Shown: positions 1 through 6,523 of the stretch, piece after piece
Numbering within the stretch: position 1 is the first letter of the stretch
How the letters are laid out: each line of letters starts with the position of its first letter
Translations under genes and position numbers: made by a program
Notes under the pieces: generated by a model
What the model was told of the DNA's origin: nothing
Databases searched by the model: none
Seen by the model: the letters and a program-made list of their open reading frames with translations, nothing else
Assembly: GCA_002494015.1 (NCBI GenBank)
Contig: DLAR01000015.1
Location: 480-7,621 of the forward strand
Direction of reading: 5' to 3'
DNA from: Porphyromonadaceae bacterium UBA7042
GTDB taxonomy: Bacteria > Bacteroidota > Bacteroidia > Bacteroidales > Muribaculaceae
DNA: 7,142 nt

Positions 1-590
1 GCGTTGGAGGTTGTCATATTGGAAAGATTGGCAAGGTCCTCGCGCCCCATGTAGATGGCAAGCGTCATTCCATCCTCTTCATACCCATAGTTTTCAAGCA
101 ACACAATCAACGCCTCGGCAAGACGGCCACGGATGTGTTTCTGCGTCAGATTGACAATCTTGGTGTCGCTGCTGCCGAGGTTGCGGGAAAGCTCATGGAT
201 GAAAAACATTGCCAGACGCTCGTTGTGGCGTATCATATCGGCAACAAACGCCATCGGTAGCGTCCCGAGCGTCGACGGCTCAAGTGTTGCCGCGCTGGAA
301 ACATAAGGCTCTCCGGCAAAGTAGGCGCGATACCCGAAATACTGCACGGGCTTGATGAGCCGCAGTATCTGCACACGACCCCCTACTCCGTCCTTGTATT
401 TCTTGACACTGCCTGTCAGCAAGGTCCACAGAAACTCCGGCTCGTCTTTTTCGGCATAGATAATCTGATTCTTCTTAAACTTGTGAATAACAAAGTTGTC
501 GATAACGCGTCGCTTTTCATCTCCGTTAAGAATTGACCAGATGTCAGCCAAATCCTCTGTGATAACTTGTTCAATTGCGCTTTTAATCAT
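1..590 (-). CDS. Crp/Fnr-family transcriptional regulator (3' end cut by window edge)
   Basis: The reading frame opens at an ATG (588-590) and stays open to the window edge, giving 196 complete codons; the C-terminus is missing. Residues about 20-125 read as a cyclic-nucleotide-binding-like beta-roll sensor domain, with FLWTLLTGSVKKY (53-65) and YFGYRAYFAGEPYVSSA (84-100) occupying the positions where Crp proteins have their turn and phosphate-binding cassette. Residues about 115-150 form the long dimerisation helix. HIRGRLAEALIVLLE (152-166) leads into the winged helix, where GREDLANLSNMTTSN (182-196) is the recognition helix-turn-helix of this family. The visible part has no cysteine, so an Fnr-type iron-sulphur cluster is unlikely, and the cassette departs from the canonical cAMP site, so its ligand is unknown. 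The start is preferred because it follows an A-rich leader and a good promoter. Role: DNA-binding regulator, possibly of itself or of the exporter operon just upstream (inference). Confidence 0.9.
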   Translation of the reverse strand, partial: MIKSAIEQVITEDLADIWSILNGDEKRRVIDNFVIHKFKKNQIIYAEKDEPEFLWTLLTGSVKKYKDGVGGRVQILRLIKPVQYFGYRAYFAGEPYVSSAATLEPSTLGTLPMAFVADMIRHNERLAMFFIHELSRNLGSSDTKIVNLTQKHIRGRLAEALIVLLENYGYEEDGMTLAIYMGREDLANLSNMTTSN

Positions 591-607
591 GTTGCTTTTT
601 TGTGTTT

Positions 608-622
608 TACAGCATTGCTGTA
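608..622. promoter_or_regulatory. 15-bp perfect palindrome in the regulator leader, candidate operator
   Basis: TACAGCA-T-TGCTGTA has seven-base arms around one central base. It lies between the -7 box (630-637) and the start codon (590) of the Crp/Fnr-type gene, covering roughly the first 15 transcribed bases. That is a typical place for a repressor site. It does not match the classical Crp site TGTGA-N6-TCACA. In RNA a one-base loop cannot form, so a DNA-level protein site is more plausible than a hairpin. Autoregulation is inference. Confidence 0.45.
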
Positions 623-629
623 TAGCACA

Positions 630-658
630 CAAAGTTACAACTTTATTACAAAACCCAA
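630..658 (-). promoter_or_regulatory. Bacteroidota-type promoter for the Crp/Fnr gene
   Basis: On the minus strand TAACTTTG (637 to 630) followed by T matches the -7 consensus TAnnTTTG, and a TTG (658 to 656) lies 18 nt upstream as the -33 element. The predicted transcription start is near 623, leaving a leader of about 33 nt before the ATG at 590. This suggests the regulator can be transcribed separately from the exporter operon. Confidence 0.6.
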
Positions 659-685
659 TACTAAAAGATGTTAAATATAGTATTG
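656..685 (-). terminator. Weak hairpin directly after the TolC-family stop codon
   Basis: Read on the minus strand, CAATACTA and TAGTATTG form a perfect 8-bp inverted repeat around a 14-nt loop, beginning on the base after the TGA of the channel gene. The stem is AT-rich and is followed by GGTTTTGT rather than a clean U-run. It would therefore be an inefficient terminator or an mRNA 3'-end stabiliser. Its distal edge coincides with the TTG of the next promoter. Confidence 0.3.
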
Positions 686-1990
686 TCAACGATTATAGAA
701 GGCCAAGATGCGATTTCGCAGTATCATTTCATACTTGGCCTGAACAAGCTCGGCACGGGATTTCACATACTCGCTCTTGGCCTGTTCAAACTCCGTCGCA
801 TTGGCTTTACCGTAATTAAACTTCTCGGTCACGGCATCGAGGGCGGCATGAGTGGCCTCGGTTGCGACAGTGCTCGCGCTGAACTTGCGCTCGGCGGCGA
901 CCGCCTGATAATAAGCCTGACGGATGTCCTTGTAAAGTGCCGACCGGCGCTGTTCCAGTTCAAGCTCGGCAGTGACGCGCTGCACCTTGGCGCGGCGTAT
1001 CTGGTTGCGGGTGGAAAATGCGTCAAAGATAGGCACTGACAGGCTGAACCCAAGCGACTTGCTGAAGTTGTCACGCATCTGTCGCGAAAAACTTGCGTTG
1101 TCCAGTCCGCTGACTTTGTAAAAACTGCTGCCAAGACCTGCCGAGAAATTCAGTCGCGGGAGATAGCCGCTGCGGGCCACGTCGATGGCCTTGTCGGCAA
1201 CCACGATACCCTGCCGGGCGGCAAGGATGGAATGGTTGGAGGACATTGCGTTGGAATACACCTCGTCGGGCGAAAATATTCCCCGCTCATCTCCGTCGGC
1301 TATCGGGGCGATGTCAAACCCCTCTATATCATCCAGTTCAAGCAGGCGCGCGAGGTCGACAAGCGCAAGCTGCCAGTCGTTATGAGATGTAACCACGCCC
1401 AACTCGTCCTTGGCCACCTGCGCCCGTGACTGAACCACGTCGAGCTCGGGAATCTTTCCTTGCTCAAGAAGCACTTCCTGACGTTCAAGTTCGACCTTGG
1501 ACAGCCTGACCTGCTCGACCGCCACATCGTGCAACTCTTTGCTGTAAAGCACCTGCAGATACTGTGCAATGACATTCAGCGTCACGTCGTCCTTGGCCGC
1601 CTCGGTTTCCTCGACAAGCTGCCTCAGATTCTCCCGGGCATATTTCAGCTGCCTTATCGCGCTGAGTCCTTGGAAAATCGGGAGCGAAAGATTTCCGTTG
1701 AAACTTGACATCGACGTGTTGCGGTTGGCGTATGTGTTTTCTGATGTCAGGCCGCGCCCGAAGTCCCAGTTCTGCGCCGCCCCGGCACTGACTGTGGGAA
1801 GGAAACGGTCTTTAGCCTCGATGATGTCAAGCTCGCCCCCGGCCTGACGTATCATGCCGGAACGCACGTTGAGATTGTGGTCGACAGCATAGGCTATGCA
1901 GCTGTCAAGCGTCCATGCCGGTTTCTGAGCAGCTGCGGAAAGCGACATCACCGCCGCCACCGCTACTGCCGCTAATATTCTGAATTTCAT
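686..1990 (-). CDS. TolC-family outer membrane efflux channel protein
   Basis: A 434-residue protein, the usual length for a TolC/OEP-family channel, which trimerises to form the outer-membrane pore and periplasmic tunnel of a tripartite exporter. Residues 1-22 are a Sec signal peptide (positive MKFR, then an alanine/valine core ending SAAAQ); there is no lipobox, so it is probably not lipidated. The internal duplication of the family is visible. FLPTVSAG (63-70) with LSLPIFQG (101-108), and YLPRLNFSAG (276-285) with LSVPIFDAF (317-325), are the paired beta-barrel strands. Long coiled helices at about 110-218 and 328-425 each carry the G-K turn (EQGKIPELDVVQ and NYGKANATEFEQ). It is the last gene of the operon, 36 bp after the adaptor. 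A heptamer repeat fills that gap and may affect translation. Family assignment is firm; the substrate is unknown. Confidence 0.95.
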   Translation of the reverse strand: MKFRILAAVAVAAVMSLSAAAQKPAWTLDSCIAYAVDHNLNVRSGMIRQAGGELDIIEAKDRFLPTVSAGAAQNWDFGRGLTSENTYANRNTSMSSFNGNLSLPIFQGLSAIRQLKYARENLRQLVEETEAAKDDVTLNVIAQYLQVLYSKELHDVAVEQVRLSKVELERQEVLLEQGKIPELDVVQSRAQVAKDELGVVTSHNDWQLALVDLARLLELDDIEGFDIAPIADGDERGIFSPDEVYSNAMSSNHSILAARQGIVVADKAIDVARSGYLPRLNFSAGLGSSFYKVSGLDNASFSRQMRDNFSKSLGFSLSVPIFDAFSTRNQIRRAKVQRVTAELELEQRRSALYKDIRQAYYQAVAAERKFSASTVATEATHAALDAVTEKFNYGKANATEFEQAKSEYVKSRAELVQAKYEMILRNRILAFYNR

Positions 1991-2000
1991 AACTAAAATC

Positions 2001-2028
2001 TAAACCTTAAACCTTAAACTTTAAACCT
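2001..2028. repeat. Heptanucleotide tandem repeat, four units of TAAACCT
   Basis: On the plus strand the unit TAAACCT occurs at 2001-2007, 2008-2014 and 2022-2028, with a one-base variant TAAACTT at 2015-2021. A degenerate fifth unit, TAAAATC, precedes them at 1994-2000. The array nearly fills the gap between adaptor and channel genes, and its left-strand end overlaps two bases of the adaptor stop codon. It occupies the ribosome-binding region of the channel gene, so unit-number changes would shift leader length in 7-bp steps. Confidence 0.85.
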
Positions 2029-3127
2029 ACTTCCCTTTCACCTCGGCGCCGCGCAGACGTGCTGCCGAGTCGATACCGCCTGTCACCTGAATCGAAATTC
2101 CGTCAGAGGTGCCGGTCGTGACGGCACGGCGTTCAAACTTCTGCTTGGGGACCGAGTCGGTCAGGACGTAGACAAACGTGCTGTCTCCTGCAAATTCAAG
2201 GACACTCTCGGGAACGGTCATCACACCGTCGGCCTTGTTGAGCGTCACGGTCGCGTTGGCGCTGTAGCCGGCTCGCAGCTGACCTGTCGACGGAACATTG
2301 ACAGCAGCCTTGATTTCAAACGTGTTGGCACCGTTCAGCTCCGTTCCTTTTGGCGCGATATACTCGATTACGGCCGAGAGAACCTGATCGGGAAGCGCGC
2401 CGATAGCGATTTCCATCGGTTGTCCCACTGACAGGAGTCCCACCTCGGTCTCGTCGACTTTTCCCTTGAAAATAAGGTTGTTCATGTCGGCAACGGTGGC
2501 CACGGTCGTACCGTCGTTCATCGTGTTGGCCTGAATTACCGAGCTGCCCACCTTTACCGGCACATCGAGCACAAGGCCGGTAGTGGTTGCGCGCACGAGC
2601 GTGTTGCTCTCCTTGGCATTGTTTTTTGAAACACCCTCCTTTACAATCGAATAGGTGTCCTCGGCGGCCGCCAGTTCAGCCTCGGCCTGCGCGAGAGTCG
2701 TCTGCGAAGTCTCGTATTCTTCGAGCGAGATGACCTTCTTGCTGTAAAGCATGGCGTTGCGGTCATTTTTCTGCCGGGCGTCATTGAGCGCGATACGCGC
2801 GGTCTCGACACGGCTGAGTGCCGATGAAAGCTGCTGCTCGTCGGGGATAATCTTGATGCGGGCGATTACATCCCCCTCGTTGACCTGATCGCCGGCCTCG
2901 ACATTTATTTCCGAGATAATCCCCGAGACCTGTGGCTTGATTTCTATTTCGTCGCGAGGCTCGATTTTTCCTGTCAGGACAGTCGTGCGCTCGATATCCC
3001 CGTTGGATGGCGAGACGATTTCATAGACAGTTTCCTTGGTGCGGGAATTCATGTAGAGATACACAAACGTCCCGATAAACACTGCGGCAACGATGACCCA
3101 CAGCAAGATGCGGAAGAACTTTTTCAT
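2027..3127 (-). CDS. Periplasmic adaptor subunit (HlyD/MacA-like membrane fusion protein)
   Basis: A 366-residue adaptor that would link the inner-membrane permeases to the TolC-type channel. An N-terminal anchor (about 5-25, preceded by MKK) holds it in the inner membrane with the rest in the periplasm. The domains follow the family order. First lipoyl half-motif 64-92 (KPQVSGIISEINVEAGDQV), then an alpha-helical hairpin at about 95-165 rich in A, E and Q, then the second lipoyl half 178-197 (VRATTTGLVLDVPVKVGSSV). A beta-barrel at about 205-297 includes LIFKGKVDETEVG, and a membrane-proximal domain ends the protein. The pairing with ABC permeases and a free ATPase favours a MacA-type rather than RND-type role. 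The start is the only ATG ahead of the anchor; the leader is A-rich. It lies 40 bp after the second permease. Confidence 0.94.
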   Translation of the reverse strand: MKKFFRILLWVIVAAVFIGTFVYLYMNSRTKETVYEIVSPSNGDIERTTVLTGKIEPRDEIEIKPQVSGIISEINVEAGDQVNEGDVIARIKIIPDEQQLSSALSRVETARIALNDARQKNDRNAMLYSKKVISLEEYETSQTTLAQAEAELAAAEDTYSIVKEGVSKNNAKESNTLVRATTTGLVLDVPVKVGSSVIQANTMNDGTTVATVADMNNLIFKGKVDETEVGLLSVGQPMEIAIGALPDQVLSAVIEYIAPKGTELNGANTFEIKAAVNVPSTGQLRAGYSANATVTLNKADGVMTVPESVLEFAGDSTFVYVLTDSVPKQKFERRAVTTGTSDGISIQVTGGIDSAARLRGAEVKGK

Positions 3128-3167
3128 ATCCTATAGTTGAATCTGTTATTTTTTTATTTTTTATATG

Positions 3168-4412
3168 TCATTTATCATTCAGTGCCTCAATCGGTTTTAT
3201 CTTCATCGCCTTTATCGACGGAATCAGTCCGGCTGCGGTACCGAGAACCACAAAGGCACCCATTATCGCCATCGCTTGGCTAAACGTCAGCTGAAACGTC
3301 ACCGGCGACTCGGGAGTAGAGAAAGCCATCTGCGCACCTGCGAGAATCAGCACCGCGAAACACACGCCCGCCACTCCGGCGACAAGCGTCAGCACGACTC
3401 CTTCTGAAAGAATCTGGATGATTATGTCGCGCGGCTTGGCTCCGATTGCGCGGCGGATGCCTATCTCCTGAGTGCGCTCCCTGACTATTATCCACATGAT
3501 ATTGCCCACCCCGATGATGCCTGAGAGCAACGTGCCTCCACCCACAAAGAGGGCGAGCAGGCTGATGCCGAGAAAAAGGTTGTCGACCATCTTGAACTGT
3601 TCTGACACATCCATGAACCATATCGCCCCTTCGTCATCGGGCGCGATGGGATGGTTTGACGCGATAATGCGGCGTATACGTCCCTCATATTCCGAGGGCG
3701 AGTGTCCCTGCTTTATCGTGAACAGAAACATCCCCACATCGGCGCCCATGTTATAGCTGCGGCGCAACAGCGAGTTGGGAATCAGAATACTGTCGTCGAT
3801 TTTAGACATTATCGAAATTTCCGATGTCTGCCCGGCGACCCCCACCACCTTATAATATATGCCGTTGACCGAAATCTCTTTCCCGACAGCGCTGCCGGTC
3901 CCGAAAAGCTCGTTGGCCACGCGCTTTCCCAAAACACAGATTTTGCGGTCGTTAGCATCGTCACTCGCGTTGAGATAACGTCCCTCATATATAATAGGTG
4001 TGAAAATCTTGCTATACTCGCTCTCCACGCCTGTCAGCGTCGCCGACGAGCTTTTCTGCCCGTAGCTTGCCGAGGCCCCCATAGCGTTGACCACTGACAG
4101 CGCGTCGATCTCGGGAATGGCGCGGCGCACCATAGCGATGTCGCGGGTATTGAAACTCACCTCCATGCCTTTGTTGAACCCTTTGTAGGGTTTTGTCGTG
4201 CGCCACGGCGACACGATGGCGACATTTGTGGCAAACCCCTCAAAATTCCGCGCCATGAAACTCTTTAACCCCTTGGAACCTCCGATGAGCAAGGCAAGAA
4301 TGGCCGTGCCCCAGAAGATACCAAACGCCGTCATGAACGTGCGCGTCTTGTTCTGGGCAAGTGTCGCGCCTATTTCGCGCCAGTTTTCTATGTCAAAAAC
4401 AGGATTTTTCAT
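3168..4412 (-). CDS. ABC transporter permease, FtsX/MacB type (second of the pair)
   Basis: A 414-residue inner-membrane permease of the MacB/FtsX (type VII ABC) architecture. One membrane helix (about 25-45) is followed by a large periplasmic domain (about 48-278, MacB periplasmic core) and three more helices (about 279-303, 335-358 and 378-400). The cytoplasmic coupling segment after TM2, RERTQEIGIRRAIGAKPRD (311-329), is the hallmark that contacts the ATPase; the tail IKPIEALNDK is also typical. There is no fused ATPase domain, unlike E. coli MacB. The periplasmic domain contains KPYKG (74-78) and DDEGAIW (259-265), both also found in the neighbouring permease, so the two genes are diverged paralogues. 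It starts 12 bp after the first permease and probably forms a heterodimer with it (inference). Such proteins transmit ATP hydrolysis mechanically across the membrane rather than providing a classical membrane tunnel. Confidence 0.94.
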   Translation of the reverse strand: MKNPVFDIENWREIGATLAQNKTRTFMTAFGIFWGTAILALLIGGSKGLKSFMARNFEGFATNVAIVSPWRTTKPYKGFNKGMEVSFNTRDIAMVRRAIPEIDALSVVNAMGASASYGQKSSSATLTGVESEYSKIFTPIIYEGRYLNASDDANDRKICVLGKRVANELFGTGSAVGKEISVNGIYYKVVGVAGQTSEISIMSKIDDSILIPNSLLRRSYNMGADVGMFLFTIKQGHSPSEYEGRIRRIIASNHPIAPDDEGAIWFMDVSEQFKMVDNLFLGISLLALFVGGGTLLSGIIGVGNIMWIIVRERTQEIGIRRAIGAKPRDIIIQILSEGVVLTLVAGVAGVCFAVLILAGAQMAFSTPESPVTFQLTFSQAMAIMGAFVVLGTAAGLIPSIKAMKIKPIEALNDK

Positions 4413-4424
4413 TGCTTGGTCAGT

Positions 4425-5642
4425 TTATTCGTCACGCAAGGCTTCGACTGGTTTGATTTTCAGCGCTTTGATTGCAGGAAAAAGTCCGGCAACGGCTCCG
4501 GCGACAATCAGCACTACAGTAACCTCGACCGCCATCGTCAATGTGATTGTAGGGTTGACAAGCACACCGCTGTCTGCCGTCAGCGTGCCGATAATCTTGG
4601 CAACCCCCATTCCCGCCACGATACCGATGTAGCCAAAGAGGGTCGTTATCGCCACCCCTTCGAGTATCACCTGTGTCAGGATGCTGCGCGGACGCGCGCC
4701 GATAGCGCGGCGGATGCCGATCTCATGGGTGCGCTCGCGCACTGACACAAACATGATGTTGCTAACCCCGACGATTCCCGACAGCAGTGTCAGCACACCG
4801 ATTATCCACACGGCATAGACCAGTACCATCATCGCCACATTGCTGCTCAGGTAGCTCGTCAGCATGTTCCATGTCCACACCGCGCCCTCATCGTCAACAT
4901 CAAACTCATGCTGACGGCCAAGGGTGGCGCGCAGGTCACGCTCGGCCTGCTCGCCTTCTTCCATAGTGGTGACATTGCGTAGCTTGACAGTCAGTTGGTT
5001 GACCTTGTCAGTGCCTCCGGCAAGCGATTTGGCCGTCGTGAATGGGATATAGACCTCGCGGCGATGCTCGTGACTGTATATACCGACAACGGTAAATGTC
5101 AGCCCGCTTATCGTCACCATCTCCCCGACAGGATTCTCCTTTTCAAACAGGATGGGCACCGACCGACTGCTCAGCACCACCACGCGGCGGCGGTTCTGCA
5201 TGTCAAGCTCGTTGATAAAACGCCCATAGGCCATCGTGAGATTCTCGGCCCTTTGCGACTCGGGGTACACACCGCTGTAACCGTCGGTCAGATAATCCTT
5301 GGACGTAGAGACCTTGGCGGTGTAATTTGACATCTGCGCGGTCACGTTGCCGATCGTGCGGCTGTTCTGAGCCAGCAATATCTCCTCGTCGTTGTCGCGG
5401 AGCATGACTGGACGGCCCTCTTTCAACCCCTTGTAGGGTTTCTGCGCCCAGCCGCCCCACACCTCGATAAGGTCGTTGTCACGCTGGCTCATGCGCTCCT
5501 CAAAGCCGTTGATGACTCCCCGCGCCGCGCTCAGCAGCACAATCAGCAGGAAGATACCCCACGAGACGGCAAATCCCGTCAGCGCGGTGCGCAGCTTGTT
5601 ATGCTTCAGCGTGGCAAGTATTTCGTTAATCAGATCCATCAT
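4425..5642 (-). CDS. ABC transporter permease, FtsX/MacB type (first of the pair)
   Basis: A 405-residue permease with the four-helix MacB/FtsX plan: TM1 about 20-40, periplasmic domain about 45-265, then helices at about 268-295, 326-350 and 369-391. The coupling segment RERTHEIGIRRAIGARPRS (302-320) and the tail IKALKIKPVEALRDE match the family. In the periplasmic domain KPYKG (68-72) and DDEGAVW (250-256) correspond to the same motifs in the second permease. Two ATG codons lie side by side at 5642 and 5639. The first leaves one base after the ATPase stop and the second leaves four; either gives tight translational coupling, and the family N-terminus (short helix, then KLRTALTGF) fits both. 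Expected to work with the ATPase immediately upstream and the second permease. Confidence 0.94.
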   Translation of the reverse strand: MMDLINEILATLKHNKLRTALTGFAVSWGIFLLIVLLSAARGVINGFEERMSQRDNDLIEVWGGWAQKPYKGLKEGRPVMLRDNDEEILLAQNSRTIGNVTAQMSNYTAKVSTSKDYLTDGYSGVYPESQRAENLTMAYGRFINELDMQNRRRVVVLSSRSVPILFEKENPVGEMVTISGLTFTVVGIYSHEHRREVYIPFTTAKSLAGGTDKVNQLTVKLRNVTTMEEGEQAERDLRATLGRQHEFDVDDEGAVWTWNMLTSYLSSNVAMMVLVYAVWIIGVLTLLSGIVGVSNIMFVSVRERTHEIGIRRAIGARPRSILTQVILEGVAITTLFGYIGIVAGMGVAKIIGTLTADSGVLVNPTITLTMAVEVTVVLIVAGAVAGLFPAIKALKIKPVEALRDE

Positions 5643-5643
5643 A

Positions 5644-6306
5644 TCAGCTCACGATGCGTCCGTCGACAATCCGTATAACGCGGTTGGTCTGCTCTCCCAC
5701 GCCCGGATCGTGGGTAACGATTACAATCGTCATTCCCTCGGCATTCAGGTCGCGGAACACCTGCATAACCTCGCGCGATGTCTTCGAGTCAAGCGCGCCG
5801 GTCGGCTCGTCGGCAAGGATAATCGACGGCTTGGTGATGAGCGCGCGGGCGATTGCCACACGCTGTTTCTGCCCGCCCGACAGCTCGCCGGGAAGGTGGG
5901 TGGCACGGTCGGCCATCCCCATGCGTTCCAGCTGCTCCATCGCAAGCATGTTGCGCTTTTTGCGCGAAACCCCGCGATAAAACAGCGGCAACGCCACATT
6001 TTCAAGCGCGTTCTTGTAATTGATAAGATTGAACGACTGGAACACAAACCCGATCATATAGTTGCGCAGGTCGGCGGCCCGGTTCTCGCTGAGATTCTTG
6101 ATCAACACTCCGTCAAGGTGATATTCCCCTGTGTCATAATTGTCAAGGATGCCGAGGATATTGAGCAGAGTCGACTTGCCCGAGCCTGATGCCCCCATAA
6201 TCGACACAAGCTCCCCGCGGTCAATCGTGAGGTTGATATCCTTCAGCACATGCAGCGGAACCACACCCGGATAGGACTTATTGATGTTCTTTAACTGGAT
6301 TATCAT
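5644..6306 (-). CDS. ABC transporter ATP-binding protein, MacB/LolD-like stand-alone subunit
   Basis: A 220-residue single-domain ATPase, the normal length for the LolD/MacB-NBD/FtsE group. All catalytic motifs are intact: Walker A GASGSGKST (38-46), Q-loop Gln90 in FVFQSFNL, signature LSGGQ (142-146), Walker B IILADE (162-167), D-loop GALDS (170-174) and H-loop His199 in IVTHD. It would dimerise at the cytoplasmic face and power the two permeases encoded directly downstream. It is the first gene of the operon. Its ATG (6306) follows a leader of about 35 nt from the promoter at 6348-6378. Adjacent adaptor and TolC-type genes argue for export across both membranes rather than lipoprotein release by a LolCDE system. 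The specific substrate cannot be told from sequence. Confidence 0.95.
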   Translation of the reverse strand: MIIQLKNINKSYPGVVPLHVLKDINLTIDRGELVSIMGASGSGKSTLLNILGILDNYDTGEYHLDGVLIKNLSENRAADLRNYMIGFVFQSFNLINYKNALENVALPLFYRGVSRKKRNMLAMEQLERMGMADRATHLPGELSGGQKQRVAIARALITKPSIILADEPTGALDSKTSREVMQVFRDLNAEGMTIVIVTHDPGVGEQTNRVIRIVDGRIVS

Positions 6307-6347
6307 CTCTATACTCTAAATTGGCGTATTAGTATATTAGGACACCG

Positions 6348-6378
6348 CAAAGGTATTACATTATTTTTATACTGCAAA
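6348..6378 (-). promoter_or_regulatory. Promoter of the exporter operon
   Basis: On the minus strand TACCTTTG (6355 to 6348) followed by C fits the Bacteroidota -7 box TAnnTTTG. TTTG (6378 to 6375) lies 19 nt upstream, the ideal -33 element and spacing. The predicted start near 6341 gives a leader of about 35 nt. The leader holds a weak 6-bp inverted repeat (6310-6315 with 6331-6336). No comparable promoter was seen inside the operon. Confidence 0.75.
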
Positions 6379-6486
6379 ACTTTTTTAGAAAAATTTTCAC
6401 AAGTCGTTTCACAATCATATAGACGCATTTAACCCCGAAAAGTGACACAATCACCCGAAAAAAAAACGGAAAAACCACATACGACA
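6379..6486. other. A-rich divergent intergenic region between two promoters
   Basis: This lies between the back-to-back exporter and small-RNA promoters and holds no ORF of note. It includes a direct repeat of CCCGAAAA (6434-6441 and 6454-6461, 20 bp apart). Between the copies is a small dyad, GTGA-N5-TCAC (6442-6454), which recalls Crp half-sites but has a 5-bp rather than 6-bp spacer. It could carry regulator sites for either promoter; this is unproven. Confidence 0.35.
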
Positions 6487-6518
6487 TTTGGTTTTTTAAA
6501 CCGAATCGACTAACTTTG
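6487..6518 (+). promoter_or_regulatory. Bacteroidota-type promoter driving the candidate small RNA
   Basis: TTTG (6487-6490), a 20-nt spacer and TAACTTTG (6511-6518) followed by C reproduce the -33/-7 consensus. The predicted start is near 6524-6526. It points away from the exporter operon into a stretch with no recognisable protein gene. Confidence 0.7.
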
Positions 6519-6523
6519 CGTTA

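Noticed and set aside
496..1039. Plus-strand frames of 107 and 123 codons across the regulator-channel junction
   Set aside because: They overlap the well-supported minus-strand regulator and TolC-family genes, and no plus-strand promoter was found in the gap.
2027..3127. RND-pump adaptor
   Set aside because: The operon has no RND transporter gene. Two MacB-type permeases and an ATPase sit directly upstream instead.
5476..6189. 237-codon open frame on the plus strand, antisense to the ATPase and first permease
   Set aside because: It lies fully opposite conserved coding sequence, has no promoter or family resemblance, and has the low-complexity R/H/L composition of a reverse-strand shadow in GC-moderate DNA.
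4425..6306. LolCDE lipoprotein-release system
   Set aside because: The ATPase and permeases are similar in plan, but the adjacent adaptor and TolC-type channel genes point to a MacAB-TolC-like exporter.
6442..6454. Classical Crp site
   Set aside because: GTGA-N5-TCAC has a 5-bp rather than 6-bp spacer and lacks the outer T and A bases, so only a loose resemblance is claimed.
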